This document shows, one piece after another, positions 45,822 to 54,033 of a stretch of 64,000 bases of DNA. Origin of the DNA: Streptomyces sp. BK239 (GTDB taxonomy: Bacteria > Actinomycetota > Actinomycetes > Streptomycetales > Streptomycetaceae); the NCBI RefSeq assembly GCF_004217285.1, contig NZ_SHKS01000010.1, forward strand, positions 1 through 64,000. Reading direction: 5' to 3'. Every line of letters begins with the position of its first letter. Positions within the stretch are counted from its first letter, which is position 1. Under the pieces are notes generated by a model, which was given only the letters and a program-made list of their open reading frames with translations, had not been told where the DNA came from and ran no database searches. The position numbers and the translations under genes are program-made.

Positions 45822-46257
45822 AGCTCTGGTTGAAGAACCCGTCCGACCGGTGCGAGGCCGGGTCGCCGTTGACGATCTCGGTGTTGTTCGGGGTCAGCAG
45901 GAACACCCGGGTGGAGACCCGCTCGATCGAACCGCGCAGCCCGAAGATCAGGCCGGCCGCGAAGTCGACGACGCGCTTGGCGTCGCCGGCCTCCATGGCC
46001 GTGAGGTTCACGATGACCGGGACGCCCTCGCGGAACAGCTCGCCGATCGCCCGAGCGTCCCGGAAGCTGTCCGGGGTCACGGTGCCGATCCGACGGCCCC
46101 TCTCCTCGGCCGAGTCGGTGGCGACCTTCACCCGGGGATCGGTGACCCAGGCGTCGCCGGAGTCGGTCCCCTCGGAATAGTCGTCGTCGTAGTAACGCTC
46201 GTCATCGTTGTCGTCGACGAGGCCAAGCCAGGCACTCGCCTTGCGTACCGATCCCAT
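45820..46257 (-). CDS. SepF-like cell division protein
   Basis: A 145-residue SepF-family protein. The N-terminus (MGSVRKASAWLGLVDDNDD) corresponds to the SepF membrane-targeting helix; an acidic linker follows, then the core with PDSFRDARAIGELFREGVPVI, NLTAMEAGDAKRVVDFAAGL and FLLTPNNTEI. It is shorter than canonical SepF beside ftsZ, and no ftsZ is near. Streptomyces carry SepF-like paralogues that modulate FtsZ and DivIVA; this looks like one of them (from memory, the SflA-type locus). Confidence 0.9.
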   Translation of the reverse strand: MGSVRKASAWLGLVDDNDDERYYDDDYSEGTDSGDAWVTDPRVKVATDSAEERGRRIGTVTPDSFRDARAIGELFREGVPVIVNLTAMEAGDAKRVVDFAAGLIFGLRGSIERVSTRVFLLTPNNTEIVNGDPASHRSDGFFNQS

Positions 46258-46582
46258 GGACGCCTCCTCTCACTGCGGTCATTCTTGCTTTCCGCATTCC
46301 CCATGGTCGTCCATGATGCGGATGTCGCGCCAAGTGGATAGACGCCGCGCGGGGGGTTTGTGACGGTACTGGTGCACAGCCGATCCGTCGAGAGTCCAGG
46401 TGCCCCAAGGGTCCCGCCGTACACCGATGCTGACTGAGAGTGAAATATGATTCTTCTCGGCGACCGGGTGACGGGCGGAGCGTACGGGTGAACAGGGGCG
46501 AACCGTGGCCGCCTGTCACCCACGGCTACGATGCGCACGGTTCGGCGTCACTCAACGCACCGAGGATCACGGGGGATCGAGC
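46258..46582. other. Divergent promoter region sepF-like / DUF5685
   Basis: About 325 bases without a gene. TACGAT (46527-46532) is a good -10 candidate for the DUF5685 gene. The segment contains several CGGGTGA elements (46466-46472, 46485-46491). The SepF side has CCTCCT (46263-46268), which is the minus-strand ribosome-binding site. Confidence 0.5.
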
Positions 46583-47797
46583 GTGTTCGGAATCGTCAGG
46601 CCGTGCCGGCACCGGCTCGGGGAGGGCCTCAGCGCCCAGTGGATGGCGCACCTGTGCGGACTGTGTCTCGCGCTGCGCAAGGACCACGGGCAGTTCGCCC
46701 GGGTCGTCACCAACTACGACGGGCTGCTCATATCCGTCCTGACGGAGGCTCAGGCCGGGCAGGGAGCAGGGGCACGGCGCACGGCGGGGCCCTGCCCGTT
46801 GCGCGGGATGCGTACGGCGTCCGTGGCGCGGGGCGAGGGCGCGCGGCTCGCGGCCGCCGTGTCCCTGGTGCTGGCCTCAGCGAAGGTGCGCGACCATGTG
46901 GCCGACGGGGACGGGCTGCTGGCCCGCCGTCCGGTGGCCTCGGCGGCGCGCCGGGTGGCCGCGGGCTGGGGCGCGGCGGGGGCCCGCACCGGATCCGCCG
47001 TCGGGTTCGACACGGCCGTCCTCGTCGACGCCGTGGACCGGCAGACCGGCGTCGAGGCGCTCGCCGGACCCGGGACGCCGTTGCTCACGGTCACCGAACC
47101 GACCGAGACGGCCACCGCGGCGGCCTTCGCGCACACCGCCGTGCTGGCGGGCCGGCCGGGCAACGCGGAACCGCTCGCCGAGGCCGGCCGGCTCTTCGGG
47201 CGGCTCGCGCATCTGCTGGACGCCGTGGAGGACCGGGAGGCCGACGCCGCCGCGGGCGCGTGGAACCCGCTCACCGCGACCGGGACGTCCCTGCCTGAGG
47301 CGCGGCGGCTCGCCGACGACGCCGTGCACGGCATCCGGCTCGCGCTGCGCGAGGTCGTGTGGGCGCCCGGGAAGGACTCGGAAAAGCCCGGCGCGGAGGC
47401 GAAGTTGGCCCATGTGCTGCTGGTGCACGAGCTGGGCAACGCCGTTCACCGGGCCTTCGGCACGGCCGCGTGCGGGCACGCCCGTGCGGACGGCGAGTTC
47501 GGGCCGCCGCCGGGCAACCCGTTCGCGCCGGCCGGGCCCGGCGGGCCGCCGTCGCCGCCGGAGCCGCCGCGTCGTGACCGGCGCGGCCTGCTGGCCGGGT
47601 GCGCCGTCTGGGCGGGCCTCGCCTGCACGTGCCAGTTGTGCTGCGGCGAGCACGAAGGTCCCTGGAGCCGGGAGCCCAAGGAAGGCTATTGCCACAGGTG
47701 CGACTGCGACGACTGCTCGGATTGCTGCGACTGCTGTGACTGCTGCGGGAAGTGCGGAGACGGCTGCTGTTGCGACGGCTGCGGCTGCGACTGCTGA
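46583..47797 (+). CDS. DUF5685 family protein with Cys-rich C-terminal tail
   Basis: A 404-residue protein. The N-terminus has FGIVRPCRHRLGE and AHLCGLCLALRKDHGQ, a CxxC with further Cys, followed by about 280 alpha-helical residues. After a Pro/Gly linker and a short hydrophobic stretch, the last 35 residues contain 17 Cys, mostly as CD/CC steps (CDCDDCSDCCDCCDCC), preceded by CTCQLCC. This is reminiscent of metal-binding tails. Actinobacterial DUF5685 proteins are annotated as regulator-like without evidence. GTG start at 46583 after GGGGGA. A leader-peptide-like ORF on the opposite strand points at its 3' end. Confidence 0.83.
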   Translation: MFGIVRPCRHRLGEGLSAQWMAHLCGLCLALRKDHGQFARVVTNYDGLLISVLTEAQAGQGAGARRTAGPCPLRGMRTASVARGEGARLAAAVSLVLASAKVRDHVADGDGLLARRPVASAARRVAAGWGAAGARTGSAVGFDTAVLVDAVDRQTGVEALAGPGTPLLTVTEPTETATAAAFAHTAVLAGRPGNAEPLAEAGRLFGRLAHLLDAVEDREADAAAGAWNPLTATGTSLPEARRLADDAVHGIRLALREVVWAPGKDSEKPGAEAKLAHVLLVHELGNAVHRAFGTAACGHARADGEFGPPPGNPFAPAGPGGPPSPPEPPRRDRRGLLAGCAVWAGLACTCQLCCGEHEGPWSREPKEGYCHRCDCDDCSDCCDCCDCCGKCGDGCCCDGCGCDC

Positions 47798-47912
47798 CAC
47801 GGCCGCGTCCCGCCCGCGGGTGGACCCCGGGGCGGTGCGGAGAGCGCTGAGGGAGGGGAAGGCGCGCGGGGTGAAGGCGAAGGGGTGAGCTCAGGCGGCT
47901 GAACGCCGGGAA

Positions 47913-47930
47913 CGCCCCGGGAACGGGGCG
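47913..47930 (-). promoter_or_regulatory. Hairpin downstream of the minus-strand leader ORF
   Basis: CGCCCC/GGGGCG arms with a 6-base loop, 13 bases after the leader ORF stop on the minus strand. It could act as an attenuator or terminator; there is no T-run. Confidence 0.45.
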
Positions 47931-47943
47931 GCAGGGGGTCGGC

Positions 47944-48015
47944 TCAACAGGAACAGGACCACACTCGACCGAAGTCGATGTGGGAGCGGGTGACCAGCCA
48001 CTGCTGCGGATGCAT
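47944..48015 (-). CDS. Putative leader peptide ending WSCSC
   Basis: A 23-residue ORF, ATG at 48015 to TGA at 47944, too short for most annotation. Its end, TRSHIDFGRVWSCSC, fits the Streptomyces leader-peptide pattern SRxHIDLxRVxSAxC found before sulfur-metabolism genes. On the minus strand TTGACG (48045-48050), a 17-base spacer and TCCACT (48022-48027) lie exactly 7 bases before the ATG, so a leaderless transcript starting at the ATG is likely. No minus-strand gene follows; only the convergent 3' end of the Cys-rich DUF5685 gene is downstream. It may be an orphan left by gene loss. Confidence 0.6.
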   Translation of the reverse strand: MHPQQWLVTRSHIDFGRVWSCSC

Positions 48016-48253
48016 GGGCCAAGTGGAGCAGGCATCCGATGTCCCGTCAACGAACTGAGACGTACGGCTCACACTGTGGACAGCCTTGACAGTGAGGGCG
48101 AACGCCGCCGTAGTCTCGGGGGACGGCCCTGCTGAGGGGCTCGGCCGTAGCGCGCCGCGCGGCGCACCGGTGTGAAGGCACCCGCCCTCACCGTTCCCGG
48201 CTCCGTCCGGGCGGGAGGGACACCCGTCCGACTTGCCGTCACGGAGCCTTCGC

Positions 48254-48385
48254 ATGTCCTCAGCCGCCCTTCCTCCACCCTCTCCCGTGCCGGTCGCCGC
48301 ACGGGACGCCCTTCCTCCGGACCCCGGCCGCCTCCCCGCCGAACCCGCCCCGCACGAGCGCACGTTCGGCGGAGCCGCACGATGA
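48254..48385 (+). CDS. Possible 43-residue ORF coupled to the flavoprotein gene
   Basis: ATG at 48254 with GGAG 7 bases upstream; it encodes a Pro/Ala-rich 43-residue peptide (ending HERTFGGAAR) and stops at 48385, overlapping the next ATG as ATGA. The arrangement looks like real translational coupling. The composition does not suggest a folded domain; it could be a leader or the remnant of a larger gene. Confidence 0.4.
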   Translation: MSSAALPPPSPVPVAARDALPPDPGRLPAEPAPHERTFGGAAR

Positions 48386-50139
48386 GGCCGTCGCTGGTGA
48401 TCGTCGGAGCCGGACCGCGGGGGACCGGACTCGTCGAGCGGATCGCCGCCAACGCGCCGGAGCTGTACGCCGGTTCCGGCCTCGACCTCCATCTCGTCGA
48501 CCCGCATCCGCCCGGCGCGGGACGCATCTGGCGGGCCGCGCAGTCGCCGCTGCTGCTGATGAACTCGCACGCCGAGGACGTCACCATGTTCACCGACGAG
48601 ACCGTGGACATGGCCGGGCCCGTGCGCCCCGGGCCCACCCTGCACGAGTGGGCCGGCGTTGACGGACGGCTGTTCGCCGACCGTCAGCTCCAGGGCTCCT
48701 ACCTGCGCTGGGTGCACGAGCAGGCCGTCGCCGCCCTGCCCCCCGAGGTCACCGTCCACCACCACCGACGGCGCGCGGTGCGGGTCGGCGGGCCGCGCGA
48801 GGGTCGCCAGCAGGTCTGGCTGGAGGGCAGGCCCCGGCCGCTCCTGGCCGACCTGGTCGTCCTCGCCCTCGGTCACCTCGATTCCGAACCCGACGACGAG
48901 CAGCGCGCGTTGGCGTCGTACGCGGACGAACACGGGCTCGTCCACCTGCCGCCGGACTTCACCGCCGACAGCGACCTGTCCGCGCTGCGGCCCGGCGAAC
49001 CCGTCCTGGTGCGTGGCTTCGGACTCGCCTTCGTGGACCTGATGGTGCTCCTCACCGAGGGGCGCGGCGGGCGGTACGAGGGGGACGCGTACGTCCCCTC
49101 CGGCCGTGAGCCGGTGCTGTACGTCGGCTCGCGGCGCGGGGTGCCGTACCACGCGAAGATCGGCTACGACTGGAGCGGGGAACGGCCGCCGCTACCCCGG
49201 TTCCTGGGGCCCGCCGAGATCGACGGGCTGCTCGCGCGGCCCGGCGGGTTCGACTTCCGGCGGGACGTGTGGCCGCTGGTGGAGAAGGAACTGGGGTTCG
49301 CCCACTACCACCGGCTGTTCACCGCGCACCCCGAGCGGACCGCTCTCGCCTGGGCCGACTTCGAGGAGAAGTACGCGGCGTCCGAAGGGGCCGTGGAGCG
49401 TGAGGCGCTCGTCGCGTCCGCGGTGCCCGACCCGCGCGACCGGCTCGATCTGGACGCCCTGGACCGGCCGTTGGACGGGGTGCGCCACGGTTCCTCCGAG
49501 GAGTTTCAGGAGGCGCTGCGGGAGTACGTGGAGAGTGACCTGAGCCGCCGTCACGACGCCGCCCACAGCACGGACCTGGCCGTCTTCCTGGCGTTGCTGT
49601 CCGTCTACGGCCAGTTGGTGCGGCTCGGGGGCATCGGGCCCTGGTGGCACGGGTTCTTCAGCTACCTGGCCTCCGGGCCGCCCGGACCCAGGCTGCGGCA
49701 ACTGCTCGCGCTGTCCCGGGCGGGGGTGGTGATGTTCGTCGGCGCGGACATGGCCGTGCGGGCCGAGGACGGGGTGTTCCGGGCGTCGAGCCCCAGCGTG
49801 CCCGGCTTCACCGTCGAGGCGCGGGCCCTGGTGGAGGCCAGGCTGCCCGAGCCGACGGTGCGGCGCGCCCGCGACGCGCTGCTGCGCGCACTGCACGAGG
49901 ACGGGGCCGCGGAGACGCCGGACGGGCTGCTGCGGGTGGACCGCTCCGACGGACGGATCCTCGACCGGTCCGGCCGGCCGCACCCGCGGCGTTTCGCGCT
50001 CGGGCCGCACACCGACGGGCGGACGCCTGGCGCGTTCACCCGGCCGCGCACCGGAGGGCCCGCGTTCCGGCAGAACGACGCCACCGCGCGGGCCGCCCTC
50101 GCCTTCCTGCGCGACCTGGGGCTGCGCGCCGCCGCGTGA
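48382..50139 (+). CDS. FAD/NAD(P)-binding protein (NAD_binding_9 type)
   Basis: A 585-residue flavoprotein. It begins directly with a dinucleotide loop, SLVIVGAGPRGTGLVERI, has NSHAEDVTMFTDE and LVVLALGHLDSEPDD typical of this family, and PVLVRGFGLAFVDLMVLLTEG, a second nucleotide-binding segment. It resembles a large group of FAD/NAD(P)-binding proteins of unknown substrate, often next to luciferase-like enzymes as here. ATG at 48382 after GGAG at 48371. The longer frame to 48172 has no second support. Confidence 0.85.
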   Translation: MRPSLVIVGAGPRGTGLVERIAANAPELYAGSGLDLHLVDPHPPGAGRIWRAAQSPLLLMNSHAEDVTMFTDETVDMAGPVRPGPTLHEWAGVDGRLFADRQLQGSYLRWVHEQAVAALPPEVTVHHHRRRAVRVGGPREGRQQVWLEGRPRPLLADLVVLALGHLDSEPDDEQRALASYADEHGLVHLPPDFTADSDLSALRPGEPVLVRGFGLAFVDLMVLLTEGRGGRYEGDAYVPSGREPVLYVGSRRGVPYHAKIGYDWSGERPPLPRFLGPAEIDGLLARPGGFDFRRDVWPLVEKELGFAHYHRLFTAHPERTALAWADFEEKYAASEGAVEREALVASAVPDPRDRLDLDALDRPLDGVRHGSSEEFQEALREYVESDLSRRHDAAHSTDLAVFLALLSVYGQLVRLGGIGPWWHGFFSYLASGPPGPRLRQLLALSRAGVVMFVGADMAVRAEDGVFRASSPSVPGFTVEARALVEARLPEPTVRRARDALLRALHEDGAAETPDGLLRVDRSDGRILDRSGRPHPRRFALGPHTDGRTPGAFTRPRTGGPAFRQNDATARAALAFLRDLGLRAAA

Positions 50140-50180
50140 GCCGCCGACCGACCACATCGGGACCGAAGGGGTACTCCGAG

Positions 50181-51158
50181 ATGACTTCCTCGCCCGGCCG
50201 GGGCCTGCTGCACCTGGCCGCCGCCGTGGACCAGGCGGAGGCGGCCGACGCCGGACGCCACGTCGAACTGGTACGGCTCGCCGAGCGCGGCGGGCTCGAC
50301 TTCGTGACGCTGGACGACTGTCCCGGCAGCCCGGGGACGGACGCGTCGGCCGTGCTGTCCCGGGCGGCGGCCGTCACGCACCGCGTCGGACTGGTCCCCG
50401 CCCACACCGGGCCCTCGCGCGTCCGCGCCGCCGTCGCCGCCGTGGCCGCCCTCGACCGGATCAGCCGGGGCCGGGCCGGCTGGCGGCTCGACGCGCCCGC
50501 GGCCGAGGACCGGGACGGCTCCGCTCCCGTGCCGCTGGAGGCGCTGTGGCGCGAGGCGGACGCGGCCGAAGCGGCCGGCGCCGGCGAGGCGAGCGGACCG
50601 GCCGGGGCCGGCCGGGGCGGCTGGGGGAGTGAGGCCGCGTCGAGCCGGCCCGTACGGGTCGTCGACGCGACCGAGGGCCACGCCCGTGCCGTCGCCGCCC
50701 GGTACGCCGACGTCGCCCTGGTGCGGGCGGCGAACGCCGACCGGGCCCGCGCCGTACGGGAGGAACTGCGCGCCGCCGCGGCGGAGTCGGGGCGGGACCC
50801 CGGTTCCCTGCGCGTCCTGGCCGGTCTGCTGATCGACCTCGGGGAGGGCGAGCACGCCGCCGAACCGGGCCACGGCGGAGGCGGCCCCCGGTACAGCGAC
50901 CTGGGCCCGCTGTACCGGGGCGGCCCCGTCGACCTCGCCGAACTGATCGGGACCTGGCACCGGGAAGGGGCCGCCGACGGCTTCCACCTCACCCCCGTCG
51001 AACCCCGCCGTGATCTGGAGCGGCTGGTCAACGGCACGGTCGCGCTGCTCCAGCACCGCGGTCTGTTCCGCACCTTCTACCCGGGCAGCACACTCCGCGA
51101 GCACCTGGGCCTGACCCGCCCCGCCCACCGGTACGCGGCGCCCAGGGGAGCCGCGTGA
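50181..51158 (+). CDS. LLM-class (luciferase-like) flavin-dependent oxidoreductase
   Basis: A 325-residue protein, shorter than most of the NtaA/DszA-type monooxygenases (400-450). N-terminal strands and loops are typical (LAERGGLDFVTLDDCPG, VLSRAAAVTHRVGLVPA, LDRISRGRAGWRL). The central region is replaced by an Ala/Gly-rich stretch, and the end (GAADGFHLTPVEPRRDLERL) is normal again. This suggests a reduced or internally deleted family member. It starts 41 bases after the flavoprotein gene and probably forms an operon with it. Possible sulfur-compound oxidation is inference only. Confidence 0.82.
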   Translation: MTSSPGRGLLHLAAAVDQAEAADAGRHVELVRLAERGGLDFVTLDDCPGSPGTDASAVLSRAAAVTHRVGLVPAHTGPSRVRAAVAAVAALDRISRGRAGWRLDAPAAEDRDGSAPVPLEALWREADAAEAAGAGEASGPAGAGRGGWGSEAASSRPVRVVDATEGHARAVAARYADVALVRAANADRARAVREELRAAAAESGRDPGSLRVLAGLLIDLGEGEHAAEPGHGGGGPRYSDLGPLYRGGPVDLAELIGTWHREGAADGFHLTPVEPRRDLERLVNGTVALLQHRGLFRTFYPGSTLREHLGLTRPAHRYAAPRGAA

Positions 51159-51599
51159 ACCCACGGAGTTCCGAGCGAGCCGGTGGACGCGTTCCACCGC
51201 GGAGAAGCCCGCGCCGGCGGACGCGCACACCGGTGCCGACAGCACGTACCGGCCGCCGGCCGATCATCCGGAGGGACGACTTCCGGACATTCCCGGGGCG
51301 TGGGTGGCCGAAGGGGACGGGGTGACGATCACGGCGAACGGGGGAGGGCCGCCCGTGCCGAGGCGGAGGTGCGCGCCCTGATGTGAGCGATCGTCACCCG
51401 GGCCCGGCACCCGGCCGGTGTGCGGGGCGGCGGCCGAAAGGCACCCTTGCGTCGACCGTCCGTTCGGCCGAATACTCCCCCTCAGCGCTTGTCAGGGGCA
51501 TTATCTGTCCGGATTGCGGACGTACGAGCGCCCTCTGACTGCGCCTCACGGGCCCCGACCCCACGCGGGCCCCCGACTTCCCCTGGGAGGGAACGAAAC
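51159..51599. other. Intergenic region upstream of the streptogrisin genes
   Basis: About 440 bases without a supported gene. TTGTCA (51489-51494) may be a -35 for the protease gene, and GTCCGGATTGCGGAC (51509-51523) is a small inverted repeat just downstream. GGGAGGGA at 51585-51592 is the protease ribosome-binding site. Confidence 0.45.
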
Positions 51600-52505
51600 G
51601 TGAGGATCAAGCGCACCACCCCCACCAGCGGCATCACCAGACGGACCCGGCTGACCGCCGTCGCCACCGGGCTCGTGGCCGCGGCCGCCATCGCGATCCC
51701 CCACGCGAGCGCGGCGGACGTCACCACCTTCAGCGCCGCCGAACTCGGCAGCGCCAGCGGCGCGGTGCTCAAGGCCGACGTCCCGGGCACCGCCTGGACC
51801 GTCGACAGCAAGACCAACCGGGTCGTCGTCACGGCCGACAGCACGGTGTCCCCGGCCGAGATAGCGAAGATCAAGAAGCAGGCCGGCGCCGACGCCGACG
51901 CGCTGACGATCAAGCGCACCGAAGGCCGGTTCCAGAAGTACATCCAGGGCGGCGACGCCATCTACACGAGCGGCTGGCGCTGCTCCCTCGGCTTCAACGT
52001 CCGTGACAGCGCGGGCAACTACTACTTCCTGACCGCCGGCCACTGCACCGACGGCGCGGGCACGTGGTACTCCAACTCCGGTCGCAGCACGGTGCTCGGT
52101 CCGACGACGGGCTCCAGCTTCCCGACGAACGACTACGGCATCGTCCGGTACTCCAACACCTCGATCGCCAAGGCGGGCACCGCCGGCGGCGTCGACATCA
52201 CCCGCGCGGCCAACCCGACCGTGGGCACCACCGTCTACCGCGACGGCTCGACCACCGGCACCCACAGCGGGCGCGTCACCGCGCTCAACGCGACCGTCAA
52301 CTACGGCGGCGGCGACGTCGTCTACGGGATGATCCAGACCAACGTCTGCGCCGAGCCCGGCGACTCCGGCGGCTCGCTCTACGGCAGCAACGGCGTGGCC
52401 TACGGTCTGACCTCCGGCGGCAGCGGCGACTGCACCTCGGGCGGCACGACGTTCTTCCAGCCCGTGGTGGAGGCCCTGAACGCCTACGGCGTCAGCGTCT
52501 TCTAG
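51600..52505 (+). CDS. Secreted S1 family serine protease, streptogrisin B-like
   Basis: A 301-residue preproprotease. A long twin-Arg/basic signal (GITRRTRLTAVATGLVAAAA) cleaves near ASAAD; a propeptide of about 70 residues ends at the mature N-terminus IQGGDAIYTSGWRCSLGFN. The catalytic triad is visible: His in YYFLTAGHCTDG, Asp in FPTNDYGIVRY, Ser in CAEPGDSGGSLYG. Mature sequence is very close to SGPB in these regions. GTG at 51600. Secretion is probably Sec or Tat; activity is chymotrypsin-like by family. Confidence 0.93.
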   Translation: MRIKRTTPTSGITRRTRLTAVATGLVAAAAIAIPHASAADVTTFSAAELGSASGAVLKADVPGTAWTVDSKTNRVVVTADSTVSPAEIAKIKKQAGADADALTIKRTEGRFQKYIQGGDAIYTSGWRCSLGFNVRDSAGNYYFLTAGHCTDGAGTWYSNSGRSTVLGPTTGSSFPTNDYGIVRYSNTSIAKAGTAGGVDITRAANPTVGTTVYRDGSTTGTHSGRVTALNATVNYGGGDVVYGMIQTNVCAEPGDSGGSLYGSNGVAYGLTSGGSGDCTSGGTTFFQPVVEALNAYGVSVF

Positions 52506-52548
52506 ACCGGCCGGCGGGCAGCGGCCCGCACGGACCGAGGCGGCAGGT

Positions 52549-52588
52549 GAGCCCCCGTACGCGAACGCGTGCGGGGGCTCGGCCTTTT
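52549..52588 (+). terminator. Terminator after the first protease gene
   Basis: GAGCCCCCGTACGCG pairs with CGCGTGCGGGGGCTC (one G-U pair), followed by GGCCTTTTG. Confidence 0.8.
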
Positions 52589-52759
52589 GTGACCGGGGAG
52601 TGAAGGCGTCGAGGGCGCGCTGTGCTCACCGTGTGCGCGTCCGCCGGTCGACCTTGTGTGCCCCCTGCGCGGTTCGGAAGAGTGGGCGGCCGTCACCCCA
52701 CCTTCCGGCCCGCGGCGGCCTGCCGCCGCGCGCGCCGACCCCCCACAGGAGGACGTGAG

Positions 52760-53842
52760 TTGAAGCACCGACGCATAGCCGGGCGACGGGCCGTCATGGC
52801 GGGAGCGGGCGTTGCCGCGCTCGTCGCCGCGGGCGTCACCTTCCAGACCGCGAACGCGAGTGAGACCCCGCAGGCTCCGCAGCCCCGCCTCCTGACGGCC
52901 CTGGCCGCCGGGAAGCTCGCCTCGACCCTGGGCCGGGAGCTCGGCGCCGACGCGGCGGGCACCTACTACGACGCCAAGACCAAGAGCCTCGTGGTGAACG
53001 TGCTCGACGAGAGTGCCGCGGACGCCGTCGAGGCGGCCGGGGCCAAGGCGAGACTGGTGGAGAACTCCCTCGCCGAACTCCGCAGCGCCCGGACCACCCT
53101 CGCGAGGGACGCGGCCGTCCCCGGCACCGCCTGGGTCACCGACCCCACCGCCAACAAGGTCGTCGTCACCGCCGACCGCACGGTCTCCGGCGCCGAGTGG
53201 GCCAAGCTCACCAAGGTCGCCGAGAGCCTCGGCGCCACGGTGGAGCTCCAGCGCACCAAGGGGGAGTACAAGCCCTTCATCGCGGGCGGCGACGCCATCA
53301 CCGGCGGGGGAAGCCGCTGCTCGCTCGGTTTCAACGTGGTCAAGGGCGGCGAGCCCTACTTCCTGACCGCGGGCCACTGCACCGAGTCCGTCACCACCTG
53401 GTCGGACTCCTCCGGCAAGCGGATCGGCGCCAACGAGACCTCCAGCTTCCCCGGTGACGACTACGGCCTGGTCAAGTACACCGCCGACGTCGCCCACCCG
53501 AGCGAGGTGAACCTCTACGACGGCTCCACGCAGAAGATCACCGGCGCCGCCGAGGCCACCGTGGGCATGCAGGTCACCCGCAGCGGCTCGACCACCCAGG
53601 TGCACTCCGGCACGGTCACCGGCCTGGACGCCACCGTGAACTACGGCAACGGCGACGTCGTCAGCGGCCTCATCCAGACCGACGTCTGCGCCGAGCCCGG
53701 CGACAGCGGCGGCTCCCTCTTCTCGGGGAGCAGCGCGATCGGGCTCACCTCCGGCGGCAGCGGCGACTGCGCCGCCGGCGGGGAGACGTTCTTCCAGCCG
53801 GTGACGGAGGCGCTCTCGGCGACGGGCGCACAGATCGGCTGA
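52760..53842 (+). CDS. Secreted S1 family serine protease, streptogrisin D-like
   Basis: A 360-residue preproprotease, paralogue of its upstream neighbour but with a longer, different propeptide (about 120 residues, with LLTALAAGKLASTLGRELGA and ARLVENSLAELRSART, the alpha-lytic-type pro domain). The mature part begins FIAGGDAITGGGSRCSLGFN and has His in YFLTAGHCTES, Asp in PGDDYGLVKY and Ser in CAEPGDSGGSLFS. TTG start at 52760 after AGGAGG (52747-52752). The long pro domain and mature sequence suit SGPD rather than SGPB. Confidence 0.92.
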   Translation: MKHRRIAGRRAVMAGAGVAALVAAGVTFQTANASETPQAPQPRLLTALAAGKLASTLGRELGADAAGTYYDAKTKSLVVNVLDESAADAVEAAGAKARLVENSLAELRSARTTLARDAAVPGTAWVTDPTANKVVVTADRTVSGAEWAKLTKVAESLGATVELQRTKGEYKPFIAGGDAITGGGSRCSLGFNVVKGGEPYFLTAGHCTESVTTWSDSSGKRIGANETSSFPGDDYGLVKYTADVAHPSEVNLYDGSTQKITGAAEATVGMQVTRSGSTTQVHSGTVTGLDATVNYGNGDVVSGLIQTDVCAEPGDSGGSLFSGSSAIGLTSGGSGDCAAGGETFFQPVTEALSATGAQIG

Positions 53843-53854
53843 CCCTCCCGGCGC

Positions 53855-53895
53855 CACCGAGGTCCCGCCCCCTGCCCGGGGGCGGGACCTCGGTG
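53855..53895 (+). terminator. Terminator after the second protease gene
   Basis: Perfect 18-bp stem CACCGAGGTCCCGCCCCC/GGGGGCGGGACCTCGGTG with loop TGCCC, followed by CGTTT. Confidence 0.85.
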
Positions 53896-53950
53896 CGTTT
53901 GCGGCTGTTTCGGTGCGTTTCCGCAGGTGGGAGACGCTCGAACGGTCGTC

Positions 53951-53962
53951 GTACAGATGTTC
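53951..53962 (+). promoter_or_regulatory. LexA-box-like site upstream of dnaE2
   Basis: GTACAGATGTTC differs from the GAACNNNNGTTC LexA consensus by one base, and is flanked by TC on the left and GG on the right. It lies 71 bases before the dnaE2 start, beside a possible -10 (TATGGT near 53974). Confidence 0.45.
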
Positions 53963-54033
53963 GGGAATTGGTCTATGGTGGGGGTGAGGGATTAGGGAAC
54001 TGATGTTCGAGAGCGGGATCGCGGGAGGTGCGT

